Below are positions 53,823-64,000 of a stretch of 64,000 nt of DNA, piece after piece. Positions within the stretch are counted from its first letter, which is position 1; each line of letters begins with the position of its first letter. The notes below the pieces were generated by a model that saw only the letters and a list, made by a program, of their open reading frames with translations, did not search any database and was not told the origin of the DNA. Origin of the DNA: Astropecten irregularis (Eukaryota > Echinodermata > Asteroidea > Paxillosida > Astropectinidae); NCBI GenBank assembly GCA_963971285.1, contig OZ020246.1, forward strand, positions 25,642,494 to 25,706,493, read 5' to 3'. The translations under genes and the position numbers were made by a program.

Positions 53823-54066
53823 CCTAACACACAGGTCTCTATACATGTACAATGCACATGGTATACCACAGTCCACACAAACATGGTTTTTTCCTGTTTA
53901 CTGTACTACTGTAATAAGTGTGGTATCCTGAATACCACAATACAATACATCACAGCGTGCCTTTCGTGGTAATGTGTGGTTAATGGTCCAGTTCTGCTAT
54001 GGAGACTGTGGTAATGTGTGGTAAACAGCTCTTGTCTTTTGCGATAGGTGTAGAGGGGTTAGGGTT
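53823..54066. repeat. Inverted-repeat element with telomere-like ends, copy 2
   Basis: Ends GCCCTAACACACAGG and GAGGGGTTAGGGTT, with internal GTGTGGTATCCTGAATACCA and GGAGACTGTGGTAATGTGTG shared with 21692-21886. The left arm carries an extra TACATGTACAATGCACATGG. Confidence 0.55.
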
Positions 54067-54912
54067 GGTGCAGAACTGAAAAATGTATGAAAATGTTGCT
54101 TTCTGGAGGTAATTTGTTTGGCTTGGAGTTAGGAGGGCCGGACGCGTTTCTATCCTAGCAGGATCTTTTTTGAAGGCTCAGTTTATTATTTGTTTTGTTT
54201 TAATTTCTTTTTGGTATTCCTAGTGGTTCCTGAACCAATTCGTATGCGACCATCAGAAATACAATGATTATTTTTTTTCAATAAAAAAAATATGCATTGT
54301 ATACTATGGCAGCAGCATTAAAACGAAAAAAAAAAATTGTAAACAAAAAGTCTTTCAAAATTGAACATGCATTTTTTCAACATCTTAAGCAATATACATA
54401 AATGACCATCAAAAATACAATGATTATTTGTATCATTAAAAGAAATGTGCATTGTATACTATGGCAGCTTGTTATTAAAATGGGAAAAACAAACAAAAAC
54501 GTCTTTTCAACATTGAACATGCATTTCAACATCTTAACTTAAGCAAGATTGGTTCATAATAATAATACTTTCCATTGTCTGATAGGAGACGGATCTGGAG
54601 ATGACAATTGTTTCTCAAGGTTGGTTTGGCCATCAATTTGAAATAATCCATCGTAGAGACATTTTGGCATGAATGATTTGTCTTGTCGTCTTCTTCTTCA
54701 TCGTCTTTGTCTTGGAGTAGGGGGAGGGGGCATTTTTGAAAAGCTCACCTTGAGTTGCCATGGAGGTCCCTTAGCAACATAGGTCTGTAAAAAACCACTG
54801 TTCTTGTGTTCAGGGGTACACAATGAAATACATAAATTATGCTGATTGACAAATTTTGTATTGTACATGTATCTGACATACATGATATTTAAGTGAAAGC
54901 CTTCAATTTCTT

Positions 54913-55253
54913 TAAAGGTATAATACATGATTGGTAAAAGTCACAGAGCAGCACTCACACATTGTCTTATCCAGCATGTACATGAAATAATAAACCTGTG
55001 AAAATGTGAGCTCAATCGGACATCTGAGGCACAAAAAAACCTGACTCAATTTTTCTTAAACAATATAACAAATATTTTGATCTTATCCCAAGATCAAAAC
55101 TGTTTTTGGTCTTTGTTTTACTAATTTCGGGATAAATAGCATTTCAGCCGGAAATATTTTAACGGTATGTTTCTACCATCAACATCTTCATATATCCTAA
55201 TTATACATAAATCTGTGAACATTTCTGTTTGGGTATGGTACCAAATGTACCTT
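54913..55253. repeat. Family D variant with GATTGGTAA ends
   Basis: AAAGGTATAATACATGATTG at the left, TGGTACCAAATGTACCTTT at the right, and CAAGATCAAAACTGTTTTTG in the centre. Same subfamily as 48259 and 61428. Confidence 0.65.
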
Positions 55254-55954
55254 TATTAATGATGAGAAATATGCTAATTACAAGATGAAGTATGATACGG
55301 CAACTGCAGGGCCAAAATGTACTGCTGCTGCTGTCATGTTGCTGCAGTAAGTAGCACAAAGCATGTTCTTGCAGCACGGATCCATTTACAGAGAAATTGG
55401 CATTGTTTCACCAAGTTATAATACAGTTAGGCACAGTAGTGAACTAGTGAATGAATTATGTACATCATACAAGTGATAAACTGCACTGCAAACTGCTCAT
55501 CACCCAAAATGATATCAACACCAAATAACCACAAGGGAAACTGAAGGGGCCACCACGGTCTCAGGTGCGAATCCCTCTCTTGTCAATTTTTCATTGTTCA
55601 CTTTACAATGACTTAAGAATAACATTAACCAGAAACCCTGGAGATTTAGAGAGTAAGGAGTGTCTGACATTTTGATCCAAGCGTGATCTTTTTTTAACAT
55701 TTTAAGGCTATTTTCTCTTAGAAAGGCAAACATTTTCAATTTATATACAATTTACCTGTACGATATTCATGAGGTCGCCGGTTCGAATCACGCTCCAGTC
55801 AATTCTTCTTTGTTCACTTTTGAATGACTTCAATCAGTTTCTTTTGTGGTTATATTTATTAAAAAGCCGTATCCTCTTTGAGTGATCCCCCATGTACCAT
55901 TCCCAGGTTGCAGCATTGCTGCGCGTATCAATGAAATGATCCTTGGGATATGGC

Positions 55955-56135
55955 GGTGTGTGCATGGTTTCATGGCTTCTGACTGCCAAACGAACAAAGA
56001 TAATTGACTATTGGGGTCACCACCAACGTAGGGCTGGATGGCTCAGTTCGTAGAGCACCTACATGTAGGTACGGTATTCAGGAGGTCGACGGTTCGAATC
56101 CCACTCCAGTCAATTTTTCTTAGTTCACTTTTCAA
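55955..56135 (+). repeat. tRNA-derived SINE-like element, best copy
   Basis: The head GGGCTGGATGGCTCAGTTCG has a perfect A box TGGCTCAGTTCG-type sequence and is followed by TAGAGCACC. The B box is GGTTCGAATCCCAC at about 56091-56104. The tail CAGTCAATTTTTCTTAGTTC is shared with other copies. The same 5' leader as copy 1 (TTCTGACTGCCAAACGAACA, AAGATAATTGACTATT) precedes the head. The anticodon arm is expanded (TACATGTAGGTA), so it is not a working tRNA. A truncated copy with B box GGTTCGAATCACG lies just before, at 55768-55865. Confidence 0.7.
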
Positions 56136-56285
56136 TGTGAAATTATTAGAAAAATTATATTCCTATTTTTACGTGTGGAGATTGATTTCGTGTGAAATTG
56201 AAGAACACTTGGAACCATCAAAGGACATGTACACACATGTAGGTTATTTGTAGTTAGAAAAATCACAAAATGTACCCTACCTTGA

Positions 56286-56950
56286 CAGAAAAACCGAGGC
56301 CTTGAATTTGGTTCTGAAAGGGGCAAGGCCACTTTTCCATTGCAAGGGACATTTCCTTTGGGTACGTTCAGACAGCGTTGTATTTAAAACGAATTGAGTT
56401 AAACCACTCGGCAACCGCGGGGGGGGTTAGTCATAAGTTAAAATTCTGTTGCGTCCATACAGCGTTTTACTGTTTGCAGTTAAAACAGATCGGTTTTATT
56501 TTTGGTTTTAAGAGGTCATGTACTGTGCCTTGACCCTGTACTAGCTTCCAGTTATAAAATAAAGCGCGCGGATTTATCTGTGTGTTGAATATAAACAAGC
56601 GCGCCACAACATGTGTTACGTAACCAGCTGCCAGGGTTCTCTGCACTGAAACAGGGTGTTTTAGCAGTAAACTCGATCGGTTTTAAGCGCTAAACCCTCC
56701 TTCCGAGCAGTTTTAACTTTGGTGTTTTAGCGGCGGATTAAACCGATCTGTTTTAGATAAATAACTGTTTTAGAGCGTTCAGACACATAATTGCTAAAAC
56801 CAATCGGTTAAAACAGTTGTTTTAGTGAATTAAACACGCTGACTGAACGTACCCATTGGGAAAATCTTCAAATGTGGAAACATTTGAAGGGGGCACCAAG
56901 GCCAAGAACCACGGCAATGAAGGCCATGGCCTCCATTAAATTCAAGGCAT
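56286..56950. repeat. Interspersed repeat interrupted by a GGTACGTTCAGACAGCG element
   Basis: The outer repeat (GGCCTTGAATTTGGTTCTGA to GGACATTTCC, then ATTTGAAGGGGGCACCAAGG to CTCCATTAAATTCAAGGC) is the family of 36553-37085. Its interruption at 56359-56852 has inverted ends GGTACGTTCAGACAGCG and CGCTGACTGAACGTACC and many internal GTTTTA/TAAAAC runs. Nested insertion of a non-autonomous DNA transposon. Confidence 0.6.
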
Positions 56951-57194
56951 AGAAACCTGTTTATAAGAGCCAAGAAAAGAGATCAATTTCTGGAGTTTGT
57001 TGTTGCAGATTTTATTTGATAGTTTACTAGTCAGCATCTGCCTGCCAAATGTGGTCGAAATTAGGCAATTTTGTATCCAAACATCAAAACAAATTCCTGG
57101 GTGGATAAGCCTTATGATTATCGGTTTATTTCTGAGAATTGAAAAGCACTCTGTTGTATTACAACAAACTATTTGTTTAAATTTTTCTTGCATT

Positions 57195-57558
57195 AAAGGT
57201 AATATCATACTTTGGTTTTTGACAAAGAAATACAGATTCATTGGAAACAAATATCAAGGAGGATACAGTAAGTCATCTATGAAATTTGCTGTCCCATACG
57301 GTGGCCACTTTTTGAGAAAACAGTGGGAAAAATGCCATATTTCTTAAGTCTTTACTCTTTTATTTTTGATCTTTTAAAAAAGATCAACAAGATTTTCGAT
57401 CGTTGTTTGACAAATTTCTGGATAAATACAACATTTGAGGCTGAAAAATTGTAACGGTATGTTTCTACCATCACCATCTTGATACCCTGTAAGTTATAGC
57501 GAAATCTGTGAACTTGATTTCTGTTTCAGTATGCTACCAAAGTATGTTAGTACCTTTA
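57195..57558. repeat. Element family D copy
   Basis: AAAGGTAATATCATACTTTG at the left and CAAAGTATGTTAGTACCTTT at the right, with all internal D segments. Confidence 0.7.
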
Positions 57559-58513
57559 AATACATAGCAGTTTGAAATATTTTATCAGCAAAATTAAGAC
57601 AAATTAACTTGGAAAATAAAATGAAAAAGTGACCTTTTTACAACGTAATGTAGTGGTTCCATCTGTACGTACATACATGTATATGTACATGTACCAGTAG
57701 ACATGGTAGAAGTCTTCAGAAGGCATCTCGTTGAACTTGCAAAACATTGCTTTCGGGGTAGTTTAGCTTATTTAACAGCTTACATCGCAGTAGGAATGCA
57801 AAGCTGCAGCCAGTATATTATATACCCTGACCTTGTTACAAGTGTACAGAAAAGGACTCTGAACTTGTATAGTGGTACTGGTAGCCTACGTGTGTAATTT
57901 GCATAAAGAATAATGACTACTCTAAATACCCATTAAAGTAAAAGTGTACATGTATAAGTGGGTGTGACTGTTGACGCCAAAGTGTAGCGTAGGTGAAAGT
58001 GTAACTTACATTTCAAGTGGAGAAAACAGCCAAGTTCAACAATTTGCATATTATTTTATGTAATCTACCTATTAGCCAATAGGAGCGGAGCATGGCTGGA
58101 ATCAGCCAGCCACACAACTTCACCAGTACAGTGACTGTTGGCTGTGGGTCTGTTCACTGGTTGTTTGCATGTGGTGTGGTTCCTGGCCGCGTGTATTAGT
58201 GAATGGTACCACGTGGTTTTGAATAATAGATGTAACCCTATTTGAACTGTGTTCATTGGTGTAATAGTACCCCAGTAATTGTAAGTGGTTTGTACATGTA
58301 CATGTACAGTACGTATCCCATGCATTTTACGCTGTACACAATCACGTACATGTATGGCGTTGTTATATTTGGATATATGCCCACTGATTTACCAATAGTA
58401 TATTTCGCAATACCGGTAGTTATTCACTGTGAGTGAAATGTAAACGACAACAGAAAAAGAACTCTGTGTACGTTTAATATGCACATGCATACCTGTGCGC
58501 TATTCGTGTGACC

Positions 58514-58713
58514 TTATAAGCGATAAAGGGAGTGGCATCGGGATCCGTACTTCACGTAGTTCACATCCACGCTCAATGTTGGAAGCTCCGGTGAAAAGGA
58601 AGGATCGTTGTCTCCATAGTTGTTGAAATCTTCTCTTTGTGAATAAGTTTGTTAATCCCGTTGTTTTCGTGAAGATGCTTGAGTGACGCTTCTGCAAGTT
58701 CGTCGAGTGCCAT
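58514..58713 (-). pseudogene. Frame-broken small reading frame, unknown protein
   Basis: On the minus strand an ATG in an excellent context (TACCATGGC, 58713-58711) opens MALDELAEASLKHLHENNGI and runs to about residue 27. A different frame then continues with equally protein-like codons (DFNNYGDNDPSFSPELPT through VKYGSRCHSLYRL) to TAA at 58514-58516. The two parts join if one base is missing in the purine run AAAGAGAAGA around 58633-58642. The total would be about 66 residues. This could be a pseudogene, an assembly indel, or two exons with an unseen tiny intron. I do not recognise the protein. Confidence 0.35.
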
Positions 58714-59198
58714 GGTAATGTACGTGCATTCTTTAACATTGTGCAGCTTCACATGTGTATTGCATAAATGCATCATTTACATTTAGCCAATGATTAACGG
58801 TTAGACTACAATTCCTCTTTTGTCAATGTTGTTTGATTTGAATTGATACAGGGTAATTAACTGTGTGGAAACAATAGAATAATTAGAACCTAAGACAAAA
58901 GGCAGTATATGTTGAAAACAGTTGAATAAGTAAGCTCCTCATGCTACAAGCCATGTACAAGGAAACATTCGAAATGATGCTAGGCCAGACTTGGGCTTTG
59001 CTTGTGTTCTTGCTTGGGCGTCTGTAATCCCCAGCCTTGATGAACTATCAACTTCAATCTCCGAGCTGTGTCCTGGATCATAGTTGGCTAAACCTGGAGC
59101 AATAAACCTGATTGACAGATTGAGTACATATTGATCATGGACAGTATCGAGAAGCCGGGTTTGATTGGTATTAAGCAAGTCTATTGTAGTGAAGTTCT

Positions 59199-59348
59199 GG
59201 GGTCGATTTCACCAAACTCATTGTAACTTACTATCAATCGTAGGACTTATGGTGCATTGCAGTCTTACGTAGGATATGCCTGGTTATGATGGGTTATCCT
59301 TCGTAACTTGAGTTACGATCGATCGTAGGGCTTCGTGAAATCGACCCC
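59199..59348. repeat. Foldback element family A, copy 7
   Basis: GGGGTCGATTTCACCAAACT at the left and CTTCGTGAAATCGACCCC at the right; the best-preserved pair of termini in the window. Internal ACTCAT..TATCAATCGTAGGA and TACGATCGATCGTAGGG arms. Confidence 0.8.
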
Positions 59349-59806
59349 AGGGCTAACAAGCGGAGGATTTCAGGCATGAATGCCTGGGCCTGGTCAGGCT
59401 AATTTCCAGTGGCTGGGCCCGATTTTTTTCCAGTATTCAAGTTTCTCTCCTTAACTTGAGCGTCCAAAGTTGAGTCAATGTGTCCAGTACTTGCATGGTC
59501 ATTGTAATTTTGCCAGGGGTAGATCCAGGATTTTCCAAAAGGATGGGGTCGTGGAAATCAAATGAACCAATTGCCACAAAACAGGTAAACGGCGACGGAT
59601 GTATGTCGGGGTGATCAAAACTAGCAGGTTACGGCGAGCCTAACATGAACTGTCCAATTAATTTTTTTTTCACTTTTTGAGTCTCTCTCGATTCTTTTGT
59701 ATTGTTGGTTCTTTGTTGGCATGCGAAAATAAAGGGTGGGGGGATGTTGAGCGGCGTACACCGCTACGCCTCCCACTGGCACCGCCCATGACTGCAATTC
59801 TCGCTT

Positions 59807-60006
59807 NNNNNNNNNNNNNNNNNNNNNNNNNNNNNNNNNNNNNNNNNNNNNNNNNNNNNNNNNNNNNNNNNNNNNNNNNNNNNNNNNNNNNNNNNNNNNN
59901 NNNNNNNNNNNNNNNNNNNNNNNNNNNNNNNNNNNNNNNNNNNNNNNNNNNNNNNNNNNNNNNNNNNNNNNNNNNNNNNNNNNNNNNNNNNNNNNNNNNN
60001 NNNNNN
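59807..60006. other. Assembly gap (200 N)
   Basis: Exactly 200 N, the usual placeholder for a gap of unknown size. It may hide the first coding exon of IPO4. Confidence 0.95.
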
Positions 60007-60558
60007 GACTCATTGATAAGTACCACTCAGATCCATGTAGTCAGATTTTGTGTTTGGATTTTGGAAAGTGGAAAACTAAGTGGAAACGTACTTCAGGAGT
60101 TGGCCAAAAAGGTCGTACCCATTTTTTTAATCCAGTTTTGTCGTAACCCTAAGGTCCCAGTCCCCATGTCAGACCTAGGGTTACGATCATCGCAACTACA
60201 TGTCATCCTTGACACTTGAAGAAGAGATGGAGCGATTTTCAAGCCGATCTGTGATGTCTTTACTGTCATTTGGGGAAACTTTTGGCACAAGCCTTTGGGA
60301 TTCAAGAACATAAATTTTGCTCTAACTGTCACAAATCTCATTATTTGGAACAGTACAAGCTAATGAAGAACTTAGATATCATAATGTTTTTTCAGGTACC
60401 CTGAAGCGCGTAATTTCCCAATATTCGAACTTGTAAAAGATTTTGCTGAAAAATGTCAATGTAGTAGGGCTTCATAGTACATAAAAAAGTGAAAAAGCTA
60501 TAATTGTTGAAATAAAGGTCATGATATCTATGTGTCTCTTGTTTCCTCTTGTTTGAAG

Positions 60559-63500
60559 GGAACGAAAGAGCTGAAGATTGCCTTGAAGGATCCAAACATC
60601 GTCCCAGGACTCTTTGCTGTTTTGACATCTTCAGGTAACCCCCAGGTAAGCTAAGATCAGTTTGAGCAAATGCTTCCAGGGCTTTGTCTGATTCTTGTCC
60701 CGTAGTCCATGTCCGGCTGACTGTCTATCACACAACTTGCCAATAGATGTGTCTTCAAGATGAATTCTCAAACAGCTCAGCGGAGAACAGTTGGCAGCTA
60801 GGATTGTGCAGACAAGAAGGCTATGTCAAAATAGACAACTGCTATTAATTGCTCTTTGTTTGAAAAGCTTTTTCAATTATATTTTCTTTCTCATTGAAAG
60901 GTGAACAAAGAAAAATTTACTGAAGCGGGATTTGAACCAGCGACCTCCTGAATACCGTACAGGCGCTCTACCAACTGAGCCATCCAGCCCTACGTTGGTG
61001 GTGTCGCTAATAGTCAATTATCATTGTTCGTTTGGCAGAGCTTTTAGGGACACAAAATCTTTATTTTGCCTTTATTAACCACATCTTATGAAGCATCTTT
61101 GCCTGATCTCAATTCCACAGATACGTCAGCTTGCCGCAGTTCTGCTACGCCGGAGAATCGTCAAGCAATGGATCAAAATTCCTCCAGATCTCCGCCATAG
61201 GTAAAACAATGGGAGTATTCCTGTGGGGGGGGGGGTGGCTCTTTCAACCAAGTCTCTTCTGTGATATAATCTCAAATCTGTCATACCAGCTAAAACCTTG
61301 CGATTTCACCTTAAAATAGTTAGCAGTGATTAATTGTGAAAGTAGGTAAAATCACTGATTGTGTCACTATCAAATAGCTGTCATTTCATGTGCATTCAAA
61401 TGAATCCCTTTCCAAACACAGACCCTTTAAAGGTAAGTACAGGATTGGTATTAACATTCCCAAACAGAAATGTTCACAGATTTACGTATAACTTTCAGGG
61501 TATGCAGATGGTGCTGGTAGAAACAAACCGTTAGAATATTTCCACCTGAAATGGTGTATTTAAAACAAAGACCAAAAACAGTTTTGATCTCTGGGTAAGA
61601 TCAAAACCATTCTTTATGTTTTAAAAGAAAAATTGAGTTGGTTTTTCGCTATTTTCTCGTCACTCAGATGTCCAACGATTGAGCTCAAATTTTCACAGGT
61701 TTATTATTCCATATACATGTTTGATCAGACAATGTGTGAGAGTGCTGTTCTGTGACCTTTACCAATCATGTATTACACCTTGAATTTGCAGTCTGTGTTT
61801 GTATTACAGGCAAAAACAGGATCTCATTTGGTTATTTTTCCTCCACAGTTTGAAGCAGATTTTGCTGCAAGTTTTACTTCAAGAAACAGAGTAAGTAAAA
61901 ACATGCATGTACTACTCCAATTAGTTTAGTACTGAAAACAAAACGACCACATTATACTGTGGATCATGGAGTGACATGGCTGGGCAGTTTGTTCATAGGC
62001 TTAAAGGTTGAGTGAATTTAAAACCCCAAAAACTGACCCTAAGTGCATGTCCCAATTGTCTGGCTTTGACTGCGGCTGCAGCTGCGACGTCACAAATATC
62101 AAGCCCAAAGGAAGGTGACTTTGTTGTGGCTGGGCAGACGTCCACATTTGTATGCTCGGAAACATGGATTCATATCGTCTGTTGAGGGCGTGCCTACGCA
62201 GCCAAAAGGCGCGTCCCAATTCTGTTACCTGAATCCAGTTCTAAGACGCAGTTGCAGCCACGGCCGTAGTCAGCAGCCACAGCCAGACAATTTGGACACA
62301 GCCTAACATTCTTGCGCAATAAGACAAGGTATTTGGATACTTTGGATCGCTGTTAAAAAACCACCAGCAGACCATGACCATTAACATGAGTGGAGAGTGT
62401 CCAGGCATCGTTAACCTGTCCAGTAGTGTCAGGCTTCGACAGACTGGAAGACAGTAGCCAAAGAGTTGCAACCGTCTGAAAACTCTTTTCAGGCAGCTGA
62501 TGTCAAAGTCTCAATTTGTAAATTTGTGAGACTTTCAAATTCACTTTCTAAACAATACAAGTTATAAGCTGCTGCTAACTGCTCATCAACCAAGTTAGTG
62601 ACCTGAAATATATAAAATACTTAAAGTTAGGAGGGTCTGATGTTTCTATCCTAGCAGAGGTCGGTGTCACAAAGCCCTACGATCGATCATAACTCGACTT
62701 ACGAAAGAAAACCCATTGTATCCTACATAGGGCTGCAATGCCTCACAAGTCGTACAATTGATAGTAAGTTACAATGACTATAGTGAAATCGGCCCCAGGA
62801 TTTTTTTAAAAGGCCTTTTTAATAGTCAGGCCCTTCTAACTCTAACCATTTTTTGTTCATACAATGTGTTTGTATTGGATGTTGGCAGGAAGAGTGTCTG
62901 TAATGCCGTGGCACAACTCGTTGGTGCTATTGCCAAACATGAGCTGACATCGCCCAATGGCTGGCCTGACCTGATGAAATTCCTACAGCAGCAGACGAGA
63001 AGTCCAAATGCACAACACAAAGAGGTTGGTCTTTGTATTCTTGCTTGCTATTACCTTCGCATTCCAATCCTGTCAGTAGAGGGCGCTGTTGGTATAAAAT
63101 GCAGTGGATAAACCAAGGATGCGAGGAGTTTGAAGGTACTATCATACTTTGGTTGAATACTGAAACATAAATCTTCACAGATTTACCTATTAGAGGGTAT
63201 AAAGATGCTGTGAGACTCGAGTCTGGTCTTCGACTCGAGACCGATTTTGCTGGATTGGTCTCAGACTCGGACTTGGAGGTTCATGACTCGAACTTGGTCT
63301 CGGACTCGAGCTCTGTGACTTGATGACTCGGGGCCGAGTCCAGTTCAAGACCGGCAAATTTGACCAGTTTTGAGTGTGCCGAATTTCATTTCTACTGCAA
63401 AATCTGTAGCTTTTTGCCCTGTCAAAAAAAACTTATTACTGCAAAAACTGCTTTTAAAAACACATGACAAACCTTAACTGATTAACAACTCTTGATCGAG

Positions 63501-63841
63501 ATGGGTCTTTATAACAAAACAGACCAAGTCAAAACTCACCAGCCATGTAAGGTTTTCATAGTATCGTGTGAAAAGGCCTTTAGTTTGGACTTTGCATGAT
63601 ACAATCCAATTACAGAAAGCCTTCATTGACTGATTGTTTGGTGGTTTTTTCTGACGTACAGATCGGAGCCTTAGTGTTGAGTTGTGTCTGTAGCTCGGCC
63701 GGTGAACATCTCAGGTCATGTCTACGCCTCATATGCAACCTGTGCAATGCAATGCTACAACATAGAGAGAATCAACTGGTACCCTACTATGCCATCAAGG
63801 CAATGACGTCGATGGTACAACATCTGGGAACCGATGACGTC
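60559..63841 (+). CDS. IPO4: Importin-4, 5' part (five exons seen, both ends incomplete)
   Basis: Karyopherin-beta nuclear import receptor (histones H3/H4 with ASF1, ribosomal proteins, vitamin D receptor in mammals). Exons: 60559-60645, 61121-61200, 61849-61890, 62889-63024, 63662-63841; junction phases agree and give 175 codons. GTKELKIALKDPNIVPGLFA to SGNPQIRQLAAVLLRRRI aligns with human ATEQLQIVLRAPAALPALCD to ADPQIRQFAAVLTRRRL. SLKQILLQVLLQETE, GWPDLMKFLQQQTRSPNAQ and YAIKAMTSMVQHLGTDDV match the next HEAT repeats. The exon 4 donor (AAAGAG|GTTGGT) is weak but required by frame. The first exon (about 20-25 residues with the start) is not in the readable sequence and may lie in the 200-N gap. 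Human IPO4 is about 1080 aa, so most of the gene is off the right edge. Confidence 0.9.
60895..61045 (-). repeat. tRNA-derived SINE-like element, copy 4
   Basis: Minus strand: TAGGGCTGGATGGCTCAGTT (A box TGGCTCAGTTGG), then GGTAGAGCGCC, then the B-box-like GGTTCAAATCCC. The leader complement AATAGTCAATTATC and the tail AAAGTGAAC-type sequence match the other copies. It is in an IPO4 intron, 76 bp before an exon. Confidence 0.7.
61428..61783. repeat. Family D variant with GATTGGTA ends in IPO4 intron
   Basis: AAAGGTAAGTACAGGATTGG at the left and TTACCAATCATGTATTACAC at the right, with AACTTTCAGGGTATGCAGAT and TGGTGTATTTAAAACAAAGA inside. It fills most of the intron between exons 2 and 3 of the IPO4 fragment. 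Confidence 0.65.
62047..62300. repeat. GC-rich foldback element in IPO4 intron
   Basis: GTCCCAATTGTCTGGCTTTG and CTGCGGCTGCAGCTGCG at the left pair with CGCAGTTGCAGCCACGG and CCACAGCCAGACAATTTGG at the right. A second internal pair (TTGTGGCTGGGCAG) is partly conserved. Non-coding. Confidence 0.6.
62658..62796. repeat. Foldback element family A, copy 8
   Basis: GGTCGGTGTCACAAAGCCCT at the left and TATAGTGAAATCGGCCCC at the right, inserted within or next to a family H fragment (TTAGGAGGGTCTGATGTTTC / TCAGGCCCTTCTAACTC), whose halves lie on both sides at 62625 and 62826. Confidence 0.65.
63205..63360. repeat. GACTCG-rich degenerate repeat
   Basis: GACTCG or ACTCGAG-type motifs occur about ten times in 155 bp (GAGACTCGAGTCTGG, TTCGACTCGAGACCG, CAGACTCGGACTTGG, CGGACTCGAGCTC, TGACTCGGGGCC). 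Partial internal symmetry suggests a foldback element or degenerate tandem. In an IPO4 intron. Confidence 0.5.
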
Positions 63842-64000
63842 GTAAGTACCTCCATCTAGACCGTAGAGCTATATTAAAATTACTAGAGCGCTAGCTCCGT
63901 GATCTTGAATGTGTAGACGCTTTGAAGCCGTGAAGCTTTGGAATGCCTTTCGAAGAATGCACTCCAAATGCAACGCGCGTCGGAATTTAGGCGTATTGGG

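Larger units (their letters stand above)
52750..58500. other. Non-coding tract between the SRRKQ exon and the frame-broken small reading frame
   Basis: I see no coding exon. It includes family H fragments (53345-53490, 53636-53745, 54124-54180), the second telomere-like-ended element (53823-54066), a pair of similar AT-rich blocks at 54250-54340 and 54400-54500, D-type elements (54913-55253, 57195-57558), SINE pieces (55540-55870) and a full SINE (55955-56135), and a nested repeat (56286-56950). Between 57660 and 58330 there are many TACATGTA/GTACATGTAC runs. A CCAAT motif (TAGCCAATAGGAGCGG, about 58073) might belong to a promoter. Confidence 0.5.

Noticed and set aside
60007-60219. Reading frame after the gap as the first IPO4 exon
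   Set aside because: Its residues do not resemble the importin-4 N-terminus and there is no donor in the right frame.

Overview
The window is animal nuclear genomic DNA. It is AT-rich with spliced genes, consensus GT/AG introns, long repeat-filled introns, and one 200-base run of N (59807-60006) that looks like a scaffold gap. Protein sequences match the vertebrate orthologues at high but not vertebrate-level identity. The repeat content (dozens of short foldback elements plus a tRNA-derived SINE) suggests a marine invertebrate deuterostome. An echinoderm, perhaps a sea star, is my best guess, but that is inference.

Layout, left to right. (1) RBM39/CAPER-alpha, + strand: promoter and 5'UTR exon near 330-514, 13 coding exons from 3128 to 14170 giving 605 aa, 3'UTR to about 15055. 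(2) A repeat-rich intergenic tract, 15.1-22.9 kb. (3) V-ATPase V0 subunit d, - strand: 7 exons, 29268 down to 22984, 349 aa, with a minisatellite and a TA-flanked pogo/Tigger-like element in its introns. (4) AHCY, + strand: 8 exons, 29886-38651, 435 aa, head-to-head with the V-ATPase gene across a promoter of about 600 bp. (5) A repeat-rich tract, 39.5-45.1 kb. (6) SC5D lathosterol oxidase, + strand: 3 coding exons, 45916-48151, 298 aa, with a CCAAT/TATA promoter and a probable noncoding first exon. (7) 48.2-60.5 kb, mostly repeats. It also holds an isolated coding exon (52397-52496) with the NuRD-recruiting SRRKQAKPR motif of the FOG/ZNF521/SALL/BCL11 zinc-finger proteins, an 89-bp-arm hairpin just downstream of it, and a frame-broken small reading frame on the - strand (58514-58713). 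(8) The 5' part of importin-4 (IPO4), + strand: five exons, 60559-63841, running off the right edge, with its first coding exon missing, probably in the gap.

The genes are housekeeping genes of unrelated pathways: splicing coactivation, proton pumping, methyl-cycle hydrolysis, sterol desaturation and nuclear import. They share no operon-like logic except the AHCY/V-ATPase bidirectional promoter. The unusual material is the non-coding DNA: at least ten distinct inverted-repeat element families, many nested in one another, including one with telomere-like ends and one that appears to carry a CCAAT/E-box promoter. I found no convincing new multi-gene system.
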